Numbered from the stretch's first letter, positions 55,883-64,000 are shown. The stretch: DNA of 64,000 bases from Sutcliffiella horikoshii (GCF_019931755.1 NZ_CP082918.1:1468001-1532000), one strand, 5' to 3'. Program-made: numbers and translations. Notes: generated by a model from the letters alone, not told the origin.

Positions 55883-57568
55883 TTACATTTCTTGAGGAGC
55901 CTGAATGCCGAGTAAACGCAATGACTCTTTAATGACGATTGCAGTAGCGGATACAAGTGCAAGTCTGGCACTTTTTTCAGGATCCTCTTGAAGGAATTTC
56001 ACATTGCCATACCAACTGTTAAAAGCTTGGCACACATCAACAATATGCTTTGCGACCAACGAAGGATCGTAGGCCTTATTTGCATTTGCAATAACCTCTG
56101 GATATTCTTGCAGAAGTTTTGTCACTTCCCACGAATAGTTATCTCCTAATCCTTTGTCAATTCCTTCACCAGTCCAATTGCCTTTTTTCAAGATGGAATT
56201 AGCCCGTGCATAAGTGTATTGAACATAAGGTCCTGTTTCTCCTTCAAACTTCAACATATCTTCTAGGGAAAATTCAACAGAGTTCACACGGTAGTTTTTT
56301 AAATCATGAAAAATGACGGCACCGACACCAACCTGGCGGGCCACTTCCTCCTTATCAGCAAGATTAGGGTTTTTGGATTCTATATTTCTTTCAGCAAGTT
56401 GAATGGCTTCTTGCAATACTTCTTCTAATAAAACAACTTTCCCTTTCCGTGTGGACATTTTTTTGCCATCTTTTAAAAGAAGTCCAAATGAAATATGGTG
56501 CATTTCTCCTGCCCAGTCAAAGCCAGCCTTTTTTAGTACTTCCTTTACCTGTTGGAAATGGATAGATTGCTCCTGACCGACGACATATAGTGCTTTTGAA
56601 AATTGATAAGCCTTTTTTCTATATAGTGCTGCAGCAAGATCGCGAGTTGCGTATAGGGTAGCGCCATCCGATTTTTTTATGAGACATGGTGGAAGGGAAG
56701 GGTCATCAAGTTCCACCACTTGCGCACCATCTGACTCTTTTAACAAGTTTTGTCCTTCAAGCATTTGTACTACTTGGTCCATTTTATCGTTATAAAACGC
56801 TTCTCCTTGATAGGAATCAAACGTGACGCCAAGAAACTGATAAATTTTATGAAATTCTTTCAAGGACTCTTCCCTGAACCAATTCCATAAGAAAACAGCT
56901 TGTTCATTTCCTTCCTCAAGTTGCTTGAACCAACGGCGCCCCTCATCATTCAAGTCTGTGTTTACTGATGCTTCTTCGTGAAATTTGACATAAAGCTTTA
57001 ACAGTTCAGGAATCGGATTAAGCCTGATTTTCTCTTCTTCTCCCCATTTTAAATAAGCGGCAATCAGTTTGCCGAATTGTGTGCCCCAGTCACCTAGATA
57101 ATTTATACGTACGGTCTCAAAGCCTGACTTTTCCAAGATGTTGGCGATGGCGTTCCCTATCACTGTCGAGCGTAGATGCCCCATGGAAAATGGCTTTGCG
57201 ATATTTGGAGAGGACAGATCTAAGACGATGGTTTCTTTGTTTTTGAGATGAATGGCGCCATAGTTTTCTTTTTCTTGCAGGATTTTATGAACGACCTTTT
57301 GTTGGATTATGTCCTTTTTGAAAAAAATATTAACATAAGGACCGACTGCTTCTGTTTCTTCAAACATAGAGCTGTTAAGTTGTGTTGCAATTTCTGCTGC
57401 TAGGAGTGGAGGGGCGGTTCTTTTAATTTTTGCTAATTCGAAACACGGGAAAGCCAGGTCGCCGTGTTGGGCATGTTTCGGTTTTTCTAAAAGTTTGGTA
57501 ATCTTATCTAGTTGGATCTCAGGAATAACACTATGCAGCGTTTCTGCTGCAAGATCAGCCAGTTTCAT
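55883..57568 (-). CDS. argS: Arginyl-tRNA synthetase
   Basis: This class I synthetase of 561 residues charges tRNA-Arg. The HIGH-type motif appears as SPNIAKPFSMGHLRSTVIG and the KMSKS-type as MSTRKGK. The true start is MKLADLAAETL at 57568; the frame extends upstream into a repeat. A T-box lies upstream, so expression should rise when arginine is scarce. Repeat R9 sits between the T-box and the start codon. Confidence 0.95.
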   Translation of the reverse strand: MKLADLAAETLHSVIPEIQLDKITKLLEKPKHAQHGDLAFPCFELAKIKRTAPPLLAAEIATQLNSSMFEETEAVGPYVNIFFKKDIIQQKVVHKILQEKENYGAIHLKNKETIVLDLSSPNIAKPFSMGHLRSTVIGNAIANILEKSGFETVRINYLGDWGTQFGKLIAAYLKWGEEEKIRLNPIPELLKLYVKFHEEASVNTDLNDEGRRWFKQLEEGNEQAVFLWNWFREESLKEFHKIYQFLGVTFDSYQGEAFYNDKMDQVVQMLEGQNLLKESDGAQVVELDDPSLPPCLIKKSDGATLYATRDLAAALYRKKAYQFSKALYVVGQEQSIHFQQVKEVLKKAGFDWAGEMHHISFGLLLKDGKKMSTRKGKVVLLEEVLQEAIQLAERNIESKNPNLADKEEVARQVGVGAVIFHDLKNYRVNSVEFSLEDMLKFEGETGPYVQYTYARANSILKKGNWTGEGIDKGLGDNYSWEVTKLLQEYPEVIANANKAYDPSLVAKHIVDVCQAFNSWYGNVKFLQEDPEKSARLALVSATAIVIKESLRLLGIQAPQEM

Positions 57569-57604
57569 TTCAATCGTCTCCTTGTAAAAAGTTGTTGGTT
57601 TAAA

Positions 57605-57739
57605 CACCGCTGTTGATTTCCGCAAATGGCTTCGCTTTCCTAGGGGCGCTGCTGGAGCCTCCTCGGCTTACGCCTGCGGGGTCTCCACCTAGCGCTATCT
57701 CCCTCAGGAGTCTTCGCCTTTTGCTCCAATCCACAGCTG
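57605..57739 (+). repeat. Palindromic repeat R9 inside the argS leader
   Basis: A full copy of the subtype with CTAGGGGCGCTGCTGGAGCC, shared with R10 and R12. It lies between the T-box terminator (57754) and the argS start codon, so it is transcribed in the argS mRNA leader. Confidence 0.85.
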
Positions 57740-57753
57740 TAGAATTACATAAA

Positions 57754-57985
57754 AAAGCCCGCCTCTTCAAATTGTTGAAGAGACGAGCTTGTTATCATAT
57801 GCCCGCGGTACCACTCTAATTACTTTTCATTTTTTGCCTGAAAAGCCGCTTATCATCGTTATAGGGGATGTGCCCATTTCATTTCAAAAGTGCGCTTCGT
57901 CCATAGACTTCCATCAGGCTTCCACCGTCCCTGATTCGCTTTGGTTTGCCATCTATAGAGTACTCTCTTTATCATCAATGATTAA
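57754..57985 (-). ncRNA. T-box leader of argS
   Basis: On the minus strand: AGAGTA at 57961-57966, the GGTGGAAGCCTGA region of Stem I, the T-box AGAGTGGTACCGCG (57804-57817) and a strong terminator (57754-57790, CTCTTCAA/TTGAAGAG). A CGC triplet in GAAGCGCACT is a plausible arginine specifier. A TATAAT box lies just upstream near 58003-58008. Confidence 0.92.
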
Positions 57986-58032
57986 TTTATAAAAGTTTGA
58001 TGTAATTATACACAATTTTAAAAATGATGTAA

Positions 58033-58218
58033 CTATTTTTTTATTGGTTTTGGTTTATTATTTTGTTGTTCTTCGTGATGTGGAGGAATAAAGACATTTA
58101 GCATTTCATCAAGCTCTTGACTTAGCCTAACGGTTTCTACAGAAGTCAGTCCGGTTTTAAAAGCTGTTTGCATCATTTGGCTGCGTTTTTTTTCTACGGC
58201 AAGTTCAATGAGTCTCAT
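58033..58218 (-). CDS. Spo0E-like aspartyl-phosphate phosphatase
   Basis: A 61-residue protein with the Spo0E signature LSQELDEMLN (SQELD) near residue 37. Such small phosphatases remove phosphate from Spo0A and delay sporulation. The ATG at 58218 is 6 bases after GGGAGTG. The proline- and lysine-rich tail is unusual but variable in the family. Confidence 0.82.
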   Translation of the reverse strand: MRLIELAVEKKRSQMMQTAFKTGLTSVETVRLSQELDEMLNVFIPPHHEEQQNNKPKPIKK

Positions 58219-58569
58219 CCTTATCACTCCCTCTTCACAATTTCCTATATTATAGTCGAAAAATCTTTGTAAGAAAATAGGTTATGTGTAAAAAGTAGGT
58301 ATTATCGTGAAAAACTTCGGAAATCGAAAAGCTACATCTCTTTTACTACTTTTAATTCGATGTTTTAGTAGTTTTTTCGCAACAATATTTGTTCCTAGTA
58401 GGGAGGGATTAGGTCGAAATTTTTGTGGTTGTGACTTGTTTCGTCGAAGAGAAGGAATTACCCAATTATCATAGAATAATATAGGTAAAGGATGTATTAG
58501 GTGTAAAAGCATGCTTTATCCCTTTCTCTCATATTTATTAACAAAATGATTTTATAGGAGGAGTGCGTC
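58219..58569. other. Intergenic region, nothing recognised
   Basis: AT-rich DNA between divergent genes. The minus-strand open frame here (58282-58512) has an unnatural composition and no ribosome site. No hairpin or clear promoter box identified. Confidence 0.4.
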
Positions 58570-58848
58570 ATGAATCAGAAGGTAGAAGCCGTGGAGAAAA
58601 TGAATGTCTATGCAAATGAGTTGGTGAAAATGATCGTTAAAGACGGGAATGCCCTCCAAGACGAAAAGCTTCGGATTGCTTTTGAAAATGTTGTGAGGGC
58701 GATGGTAGATATGACAAATATCCAATTAGACAAAGAAAAAGATGCAAATGATACGCTAAAGACCACATTAAGCCGCATGAAAATTGCTCACAATTGCATG
58801 AATCCTAACTCCTCTAAACCTGATAATAAAACCACTACCATTTCATAG
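58570..58848 (+). CDS. Hypothetical helical protein (92 aa)
   Basis: A strong GGAGGAG precedes the ATG. The protein is almost entirely helical (VEKMNVYANELVKMIVKDGNA..) with a polar Ser/Thr tail; no membrane helix and no recognised family. It is a single-gene unit with its own terminator. Confidence 0.62.
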   Translation: MNQKVEAVEKMNVYANELVKMIVKDGNALQDEKLRIAFENVVRAMVDMTNIQLDKEKDANDTLKTTLSRMKIAHNCMNPNSSKPDNKTTTIS

Positions 58849-58856
58849 TTTTAGCT

Positions 58857-58883
58857 AGGGAGTTAATTGACTCCCTTTTTTTC
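58857..58883. terminator. Bidirectional terminator
   Basis: AGGGAGT and ACTCCCT pair with T runs, between two convergent genes. Confidence 0.85.
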
Positions 58884-58889
58884 TATCAT

Positions 58890-59657
58890 TTAATTATGGA
58901 TAAACCTTTTAATAATCATATTTAACACTGTAGAATGCTTAGTAGGTATTTGGTGTCTGGCCCCGCTGATGTAGACAACCTTTGTCATGTGATGACGTGT
59001 CATAAATTTATACTGATAATGATGAACATAATAATCCCGTTGACCATATATCAGAAGTATGGGACATTTAATAGATGGAAGGCTATTCGTACAATTGTAG
59101 GAAAGACCTTTTAAGTACATCTGATAAAGGGTGTCTGCATCTGCTTGTAAGAAATATTCGGCCATTTCCTGACCAAAATCCTTGGAGTATGCATGCGCAT
59201 TTGAAATTACATTTGCTAACAGATGTTTCATGTTTAATTTGGATGCCATGATACCCAATAGAAATTCGCTTCCTAACAAGAATGAATTTACTTCAGAAAA
59301 TGCCCCGATTAAAAATAGCCTCTCCACTAATTTCGGGTATCTTATTGCCATTTCCATAGCAATGGAGGCTCCGTTTGAATATCCACATAAAACCACCTTC
59401 TCTATTCCTAACTCATGACATACATCATAAAGGTCTCGAGATAAAAGTGAGAATCGGATCGGTACATTTCCTTTGTCACTCTTCCCATTTCCTCTTAAGT
59501 CTACATAGAGCAGACGAAATTCATCTGACAAGGGGAGTTGCTGTTTGAACGTGATATGGCCCATTCCAGGTGGATGGATAAATAGTATGGTAGTAGGCCC
59601 TTTTCCAATTAATCGGTAAAAAATCCTTACATTATCCCTTGTATATACATACCCCAT
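58890..59657 (-). CDS. Alpha/beta hydrolase
   Basis: This 255-residue serine hydrolase has the oxyanion region HPPGMGH, the nucleophile elbow GYSNGAS and the catalytic histidine in GARHQIP; the acid is probably in YGQRDYYV. Substrate unknown. The ATG at 59657 is 8 bases after AGGAGG. It begins 4 bases after the stop of the membrane-protein gene upstream, so the two form an operon. Confidence 0.85.
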   Translation of the reverse strand: MGYVYTRDNVRIFYRLIGKGPTTILFIHPPGMGHITFKQQLPLSDEFRLLYVDLRGNGKSDKGNVPIRFSLLSRDLYDVCHELGIEKVVLCGYSNGASIAMEMAIRYPKLVERLFLIGAFSEVNSFLLGSEFLLGIMASKLNMKHLLANVISNAHAYSKDFGQEMAEYFLQADADTLYQMYLKGLSYNCTNSLPSIKCPILLIYGQRDYYVHHYQYKFMTRHHMTKVVYISGARHQIPTKHSTVLNMIIKRFIHN

Positions 59658-59661
59658 ATCC

Positions 59662-60135
59662 TCAACCTCCTTGAACTTCTTTTTTGGTGGCAAACAGTAA
59701 TATTGCCCGCACCAGAAAACCGACAGCAAGTCCAGGTATAACAAATAACATAGACATCCAGACAGGGCCTGCAATTACGCCAAATAGTTTTATTTTTCCT
59801 GATAGCATCAGGCCAACTGTAACAAAATAAGCACAGCTAACGAAGGGAAGAAAGGAATAGGGGGATTTTCCACCGCCCGCATCTTTATAAGCATCCCACA
59901 TCGCAAAAAAATACAAACAAGGATAAAACATGAGCCACAAGTAATTTGCTTCTGTTATTGCCATATCAATTTCTCCATTAAAACTATACATAATAATGGA
60001 ATTAAAATTGGCTTGGACATTAATTAAGAACTCCAAGATGATAAAGGTGAGTCCTTTAACATATTTTTTGTTGAGTAATTGGCCAAATCCAGGAAGCGCT
60101 ATGCTCCATAGCAAACGCTCAAGTGGATTGTTCAT
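59662..60135 (-). CDS. Membrane protein with one PGFG unit
   Basis: This 157-residue protein has LPGFGQLLNKKYVKGL near the start, then helices ending in FFAMWDAYKD, followed by two further helices. The first 90 residues match each half of the protein encoded at 34110-34874. No clear ribosome site. It precedes and is probably cotranscribed with an alpha/beta hydrolase. Function unknown. Confidence 0.65.
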   Translation of the reverse strand: MNNPLERLLWSIALPGFGQLLNKKYVKGLTFIILEFLINVQANFNSIIMYSFNGEIDMAITEANYLWLMFYPCLYFFAMWDAYKDAGGGKSPYSFLPFVSCAYFVTVGLMLSGKIKLFGVIAGPVWMSMLFVIPGLAVGFLVRAILLFATKKEVQGG

Positions 60136-60277
60136 ATAAGAAGGGCCCTGTATTAATATGTATGTCCATATGTTGATAGCATTTTTCTTGCATATAGATT
60201 CCTCCAGCCATTACTCTCTCCTTAGCTTGACCTATCACTTCTGAATTATGTTCATTACACGCATATTCCTCATGAAA

Positions 60278-60307
60278 AAAACGCAGGGATATTGGTTCCT
60301 GCGTTTT
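60278..60307 (-). terminator. Terminator of the YjcZ-like gene
   Basis: AAAACGCAGG and CCTGCGTTTT pair; the minus-strand T run follows. Confidence 0.85.
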
Positions 60308-60320
60308 AGTGTGTGTAGGT

Positions 60321-60413
60321 TTAATATATATAAGCCGCTCCGATGATGATAAGAAGAATAAATAAGATGATGAAAAGTGTGAAGCCTGCTCCACAGCCTG
60401 CGTCTTTGCCCAT
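60321..60413 (-). CDS. YjcZ family sporulation-type peptide (30 aa)
   Basis: The frame encodes MGKDAGCGAGFTLFIILFIL followed by LIIIGAAYIY. The glycine-rich start and FxLxxxLFILLIIxGAA helix match YjcZ/SpoVM-like small membrane proteins found in Bacillus spores. AAAGGAGAG lies upstream. Confidence 0.85.
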   Translation of the reverse strand: MGKDAGCGAGFTLFIILFILLIIIGAAYIY

Positions 60414-60586
60414 TTAAACATCTCTCCTTTTGACGTTGATAACATACCTTATGTCACAAACACCCAAAGTGTATAGGCGAATGTCCTGTATCCATGATAA
60501 AAGCCTCTTTTTGGTTATAGGACAATTCCCAGAAATCATACAAGTAAATAGAGCCTTTTTGATTGGTTAAAGGAGGGTAAGAGAAG

Positions 60587-61483
60587 ATGTTCTGTCGTTC
60601 AAATCGATTGCTGATTCCGTTGCCTAAGCCGAAAAATCCAGATCCAAATGGTGCAGCGGCTGTTCAAGAGTTGCTTGGCGGGAAATTTGGTGAAATGTCC
60701 ACACTCAATAACTATATGTTTCAATCATTTAATTTCCGCAATAAAAAGAAGTTGAAACCATTCTTTGATTTGGTTGCAAGCATTACAGCAGAGGAGCTTG
60801 GTCATGTTGAGCTGGTAACGACGACGATAAACCTGATGCTTGAAGGTGTTACATATCCTGCACCACCGGATGCGACGCCGTTAAGAGACACCAAAGATTT
60901 CCGCAACACATATCACTATATCGCCAATGCACAAACGGCACTCCCTGGAGATTCAATGGGCAGGGCTTGGACCGGTGATAATGTCTTCAACAGTGGCAAC
61001 TTGGTGTTGGATCTTCTGCATAACTTTTTTCTGGAATGCGGGGCAAGAACCCACAAGATGAGAGTATACCAGATGACAGACAACCCAGTGGCCAGAGAAA
61101 TGATCGGCTATCTCCTCGTTCGCGGTGGGGTGCATGTGGTGGCATATGCAAAAGCTTTGGAGATTGCAACAGGAGTAGACATTACAAAGCTTGTTCCTAT
61201 TCCAAGCTTGGAAAATAAGGCGTTCGAAACGACAAGAAAGTTCGAAGCAGAAGGAGCACATCGTAAGCTATACACCTTCAGTCCAACTGATTATAAAGAT
61301 GTAGCAATGATTTGGAAGGGGAATCACCCAGAAGATGGCGGGAGGCTTGAAGTTATCCAAGGATCTCCACCTGGTGCACCAATGCCAGACCTCCAAAGTG
61401 TCCCAGAAGAATTCGCACCAGGAATCTCCCAAGAAGACTTCATGGAAATCGCCAAAAGACTCCAACGATCAGCCGGGATATAA
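60587..61483 (+). CDS. Manganese catalase family protein
   Basis: This 298-residue dinuclear-manganese catalase breaks down hydrogen peroxide. Metal ligands appear in KFGEMSTLNNY, TAEELGHVELV, LECGARTH.. and RGGVHVVAY. GGAGGG precedes the ATG. B. subtilis YdbD is a similar stress protein. The last 100 bases are A+C rich (21 of 60 G or T in 61381-61440), next to repeat R10. Confidence 0.9.
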   Translation: MFCRSNRLLIPLPKPKNPDPNGAAAVQELLGGKFGEMSTLNNYMFQSFNFRNKKKLKPFFDLVASITAEELGHVELVTTTINLMLEGVTYPAPPDATPLRDTKDFRNTYHYIANAQTALPGDSMGRAWTGDNVFNSGNLVLDLLHNFFLECGARTHKMRVYQMTDNPVAREMIGYLLVRGGVHVVAYAKALEIATGVDITKLVPIPSLENKAFETTRKFEAEGAHRKLYTFSPTDYKDVAMIWKGNHPEDGGRLEVIQGSPPGAPMPDLQSVPEEFAPGISQEDFMEIAKRLQRSAGI

Positions 61484-61511
61484 ACAAAGAGTTTAGTATA
61501 TGAGGATTTCT

Positions 61512-61642
61512 AGCTGTTGATTGGAGCAAAAGGCGAAGACTCCTGAGGGAGATAGCGCTTGGTGGAGACCCCACAGGCGTAGCCGAGGAGGCTCCAGCAG
61601 CGCCCCTAGGAAAGCGAAGCCATTTGCTGAAATCAACAGCGG
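61512..61642 (-). repeat. Palindromic repeat R10
   Basis: A copy in reverse orientation, subtype shared with R9 and R12, placed 28 bases after the catalase stop. The ends AGCTGTTGATTGGAGCAAA and TTGCTGAAATCAACAGC pair with each other. Confidence 0.85.
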
Positions 61643-61654
61643 TGTATCACCGCT

Positions 61655-61692
61655 AAAAAAGCTTGTAGATACTTTGGTTCTACAAGCTTTTT
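61655..61692. terminator. Strong terminator after R10
   Basis: AAAAAAGCTTGTAGA and TCTACAAGCTTTTT pair. The repeat therefore lies between the catalase stop and its terminator. Confidence 0.9.
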
Positions 61693-61800
61693 GTCGTTTT
61701 TGAGGTAAATGTGAAGAAAAAGCTATATTATTGTTGAAAAATTCGTGCTACTATACAACTATACATAGAAAAAGTAAACAAAGAGGAGAATAGAACAATC

Positions 61801-62826
61801 ATGAAAAAGAAAGTAATGGCAGGTGCCCTCGTAACTTCCATCATGTTTTCTGGACAAGCTTATGCTTCCGATTATGTTGTGAAATCTGGTGATTCCTTAT
61901 GGAAGATAGCTAACAACAATCAAGTTTCCGTTAGTAATATCAAGTCGTGGAACAACCTTAACAGCGATCTTATTTTTCCAGGTCAAAAGTTATTTCTAAA
62001 AGCAGGCGGCTCCACATCTCAACCAACACCAGCACCAGCTCCGAGCCAACCTACTTCTATTACGTACACGATTAAAGCCGGAGATTCTTTGTCCATCATT
62101 GCAAGGGAACATCAAACAACCTTAGCCAATCTTTTGAAACTGAATCCCTCCATTAAAGACGTTAACAGAATCTATATAGGCCAGAAAATAAATGTTGCAG
62201 CACCAAATAGCACGGCACCGAGCCAACCTGTCACGCCTGCTCCTAGTCCAAGCCAACCGGCGCCTAAGGCTAGTACATATACCATCAAGAGCGGGGATAA
62301 CCTTTCATCTGTAGCAAACAGACATGGTGTAACACTTAATGCCTTGTTGTCTGCAAATCCTTCTATCCAAAATGCAAACCGTATTTATGTTGGCCAAGTT
62401 ATCAATATCCCAGGAAATGTAACTGCTAATCCTGGAAATGACGCGTCTTGGGAAGCGAAAGCGGATGCAATTATTGAAACAGGAAAAAAGTATTTAGGTG
62501 CTAAATACTTGTATGGTGCTTCCACAAACCGTACGGATGCATTTGATTGTTCTTCCTATACGGTAAAGGTATTTGCTGAAAACGGGATCAACCTACCAAG
62601 AACTTCCGCGCAACAAGGGAATGTAGGAAAGGAAATACCATTGAGTGAGATTCGTAAAGGGGACTTGGTATTTTTTGATACAGAAGGCGATGGTGTCATC
62701 AACCATGTTTCCATCGTGACGGATTCAAACACTCTCCTTCATGCAGCTACTAGTACAGGGGTTGCTTTCTCTTCTTATAATACTTATTGGAAACCGAGAG
62801 CGGTAAAAGCGGTTCGTGTTCTTTAA
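61801..62826 (+). CDS. LysM-NlpC/P60 cell-wall endopeptidase
   Basis: This secreted 341-residue enzyme resembles LytE/LytF/CwlS. A signal peptide (cleaved near AYAS-DY) is followed by three LysM domains (YVVKSGDSLWKIA, YTIKAGDSLSIIA, YTIKSGDNLSSVA) with Pro/Ser linkers, then NlpC/P60 with catalytic Cys in FDCSSYT and His in INHVSIV. It should cut the D-Glu-mDAP bond of peptidoglycan. AGAGGAG precedes the ATG. Confidence 0.94.
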   Translation: MKKKVMAGALVTSIMFSGQAYASDYVVKSGDSLWKIANNNQVSVSNIKSWNNLNSDLIFPGQKLFLKAGGSTSQPTPAPAPSQPTSITYTIKAGDSLSIIAREHQTTLANLLKLNPSIKDVNRIYIGQKINVAAPNSTAPSQPVTPAPSPSQPAPKASTYTIKSGDNLSSVANRHGVTLNALLSANPSIQNANRIYVGQVINIPGNVTANPGNDASWEAKADAIIETGKKYLGAKYLYGASTNRTDAFDCSSYTVKVFAENGINLPRTSAQQGNVGKEIPLSEIRKGDLVFFDTEGDGVINHVSIVTDSNTLLHAATSTGVAFSSYNTYWKPRAVKAVRVL

Positions 62827-63040
62827 GCTTTACAAAATGTTAATATAACCATCAAACCAGTTTAACAAAGTAGAAATATAATGTTTTTTTAAGGTTGTTT
62901 CACAACTTTAGTAGAACAATGCTGTTGCCTTGTCTAACATGTCATGAATTACTCCCCTTTTTCATAATGAATAGATGCAACGGAACAACCTTTACCCTTT
63001 ATCATTAAAATTAGGCTACTTTCACAAACTTGATGCCAGG

Positions 63041-63074
63041 AAAAAAGAGATGGATCGGATGCATCTCTTTTTTT
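63041..63074 (+). terminator. Terminator-like hairpin
   Basis: AAAAAAGAGATG and CATCTCTTTTTTT pair across a 9-base loop, 215 bases after the endopeptidase gene. The region 62827-63040 shows nothing else. Confidence 0.8.
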
Positions 63075-63112
63075 CGTGGCTTTTTTCTTGAGATAAGAAA
63101 GCATATAATTCG

Positions 63113-63453
63113 GTTGATTTCCGTTCCAGGCGCTTCGCTTGCCTGCGGGCGGTCCGTGAGCCTCCTCACTCCGTTGCGGGGTCTCACCTGTCCCTTCCTC
63201 CCGCGGGCGTCTGCGCGCCTTCCACTACAATCAACAAGGTGACTGTGTTCACCTAAGGGTTTGTGAAAAGGTATTTAACCGAGTTAACTGTATAAGCACT
63301 AACATTTCGTTCACCTAATTTCTAGCTGTGGATTGGAGCAAATGGCGAAGACTCCTGAGGGAGATAGCGCTAGGTGGAGACCCCACAGGCGTAGCCGAGG
63401 AGGCTCCAGCAGCGCCCCTAGGAAAGCGAAGCCATTTGCGGAAATCAACAGCG
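63113..63453 (+). repeat. Composite repeat C3
   Basis: Repeat 63113-63238 and inverted repeat 63324-63453 flank an 85-base spacer similar to that of C2 (shared CTAAGGGTTTGTGAA-like and ACCGAGTTAACTG-like blocks). No gene is present between 62827 and 63654. Confidence 0.87.
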
Positions 63454-63654
63454 GTGCATGAACAAGCAATTAAAAAGGACATGGCGTTTTTGCTCGGTTT
63501 TTCTTATCTCCTCCTCAAGACTTAGTATCTTTCGGTATAAAGCTGGAAATGACTGTAGGTAAAAGAATGAAAGAAAACCATTCTGCAGTATGTTATCGAA
63601 AACAGCGTAAAAATCTATACTAAGAGTGAGAACAAAACAAAGGAATGATGGAGG

Positions 63655-63780
63655 ATGAAAACAATGTTAACATTACTATTCGGAAGAAAAAATGAGGAAT
63701 TGGCGAAAAAGCATGAAGCATCGATGGATGAAAAAAGAATAGAAATATATCTAAAAAGTGATTTCGTTCGAAGATTCTAA
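63655..63780 (+). CDS. Small basic protein (41 aa)
   Basis: The frame reads MKTMLTLLFGRKNEELAKKH.. and ends YLKSDFVRRF. AAGGAATG and GGAGG lie upstream; an inner ATG at 63664 would suit GGAGG better. A hydrophobic start followed by a charged helix; no recognised family. Confidence 0.5.
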   Translation: MKTMLTLLFGRKNEELAKKHEASMDEKRIEIYLKSDFVRRF

Positions 63781-63920
63781 TGGGAGCTGCTGAAAATTGG
63801 TGGCTTCTTTTTTTATGGCCATTTAATTAAAGAATACATTCATTTTTCTGAAAATACACCTTGTAAATGGTATAATTGTTGATATAAGACAAAAGATTCA
63901 TAAAAAGGGTGAAAAAGGAT

Positions 63921-64000
63921 TTGAATGAAGAAAGTCTAGAAATAAAAGAGATATTAGCTGGCAGCAAAGATAAATATTTTCAACTAATCGATCGCTATAA
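63921..64000 (+). CDS. ECF-like sigma factor, 5' end
   Basis: A TTG start after AAAAAGG encodes NEESLEIKEILAGSKDKYFQ followed by LIDRY, the usual beginning of sigma region 2 (EILAGSKDKYFQLIDRY). The gene runs off the window, so only 26 residues support the call. A TATAAT box lies at about 63871-63876. Confidence 0.6.
   Translation, partial: MNEESLEIKEILAGSKDKYFQLIDRY

Noticed and set aside
58282..58512. 76-aa minus-strand frame
   Set aside because: No ribosome site and an improbable composition; shadow of AT-rich intergenic DNA.
61521..61703. Open frames inside the palindromic repeats (for example products with KAKPFAEINS)
   Set aside because: They arise from the repeat sequence itself, recur at every copy in varying frames and lack ribosome sites.

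Overview
The window reads as chromosomal DNA of a low-GC, spore-forming Bacillaceae bacterium. The evidence is strong AGGAGG-type ribosome binding sites, a GerA-type germination operon, Spo0E-like and YjcZ-like sporulation proteins, CtsR-controlled clpE, and S-box, preQ1 and T-box leaders. The species cannot be fixed from this sequence.

Layout. 1-2965: phosphonate-type ABC importer (phnD end, phnC, two phnE). 3047-5180: cytosolic metallophosphatase/nucleotidase and a MarR/MhqR-like regulator. 5315-21096: an M3 oligoendopeptidase gene split after codon 382 by a 14,087-bp element (6461-20547). That element has 15-bp perfect terminal inverted repeats, three consecutive tyrosine recombinases with a TnpC-like partner, an excisionase-like HTH protein, a ribbon-helix-helix protein, a degraded mercury uptake module (merR, merT, merP, CopZ-like) and an intact cadCA cadmium module.

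21292-27000: a stand-alone MurE-like ligase, a polysaccharide-deacetylase lipoprotein, a small lipoprotein and clpE. 27036-30951: S-box-controlled metY-metX-hom, a full homoserine-to-homocysteine branch. 31063-36752: mostly membrane proteins, including a CPBP protease pseudogene. 36869-39378: preQ1 riboswitch and queCDEF, which make the queuosine precursor preQ0/preQ1. 39889-49978: DUF3231, an NAD(P)-binding protein, an AbrB-like protein, a sigma factor, a YolD-like protein, the ger operon and several small membrane proteins. 50204-54801: a YtrA-type self-regulated multi-ABC operon. 55351-57985: a DUF2269 protein and T-box-controlled argS. 58033-64000: a Spo0E-like phosphatase, an alpha/beta hydrolase, a YjcZ-like peptide, a manganese catalase, a LysM-NlpC/P60 endopeptidase and the start of a sigma factor.

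Three things deserve most attention. First, merT and merP each carry an in-frame TGA exactly at a metal-binding cysteine position, each followed at SECIS-like distance by a hairpin whose loop begins with G. Both genes also carry frameshifts, so this may be a decayed selenoprotein pair. Second, twelve copies of a roughly 130-bp palindromic repeat lie between genes, three pairs of them in a conserved 340-345-bp composite, and one copy is split by a 221-bp MITE with 8-bp target duplications. Third, patches of extreme G+T versus A+C strand bias sit at gene ends next to these repeats.
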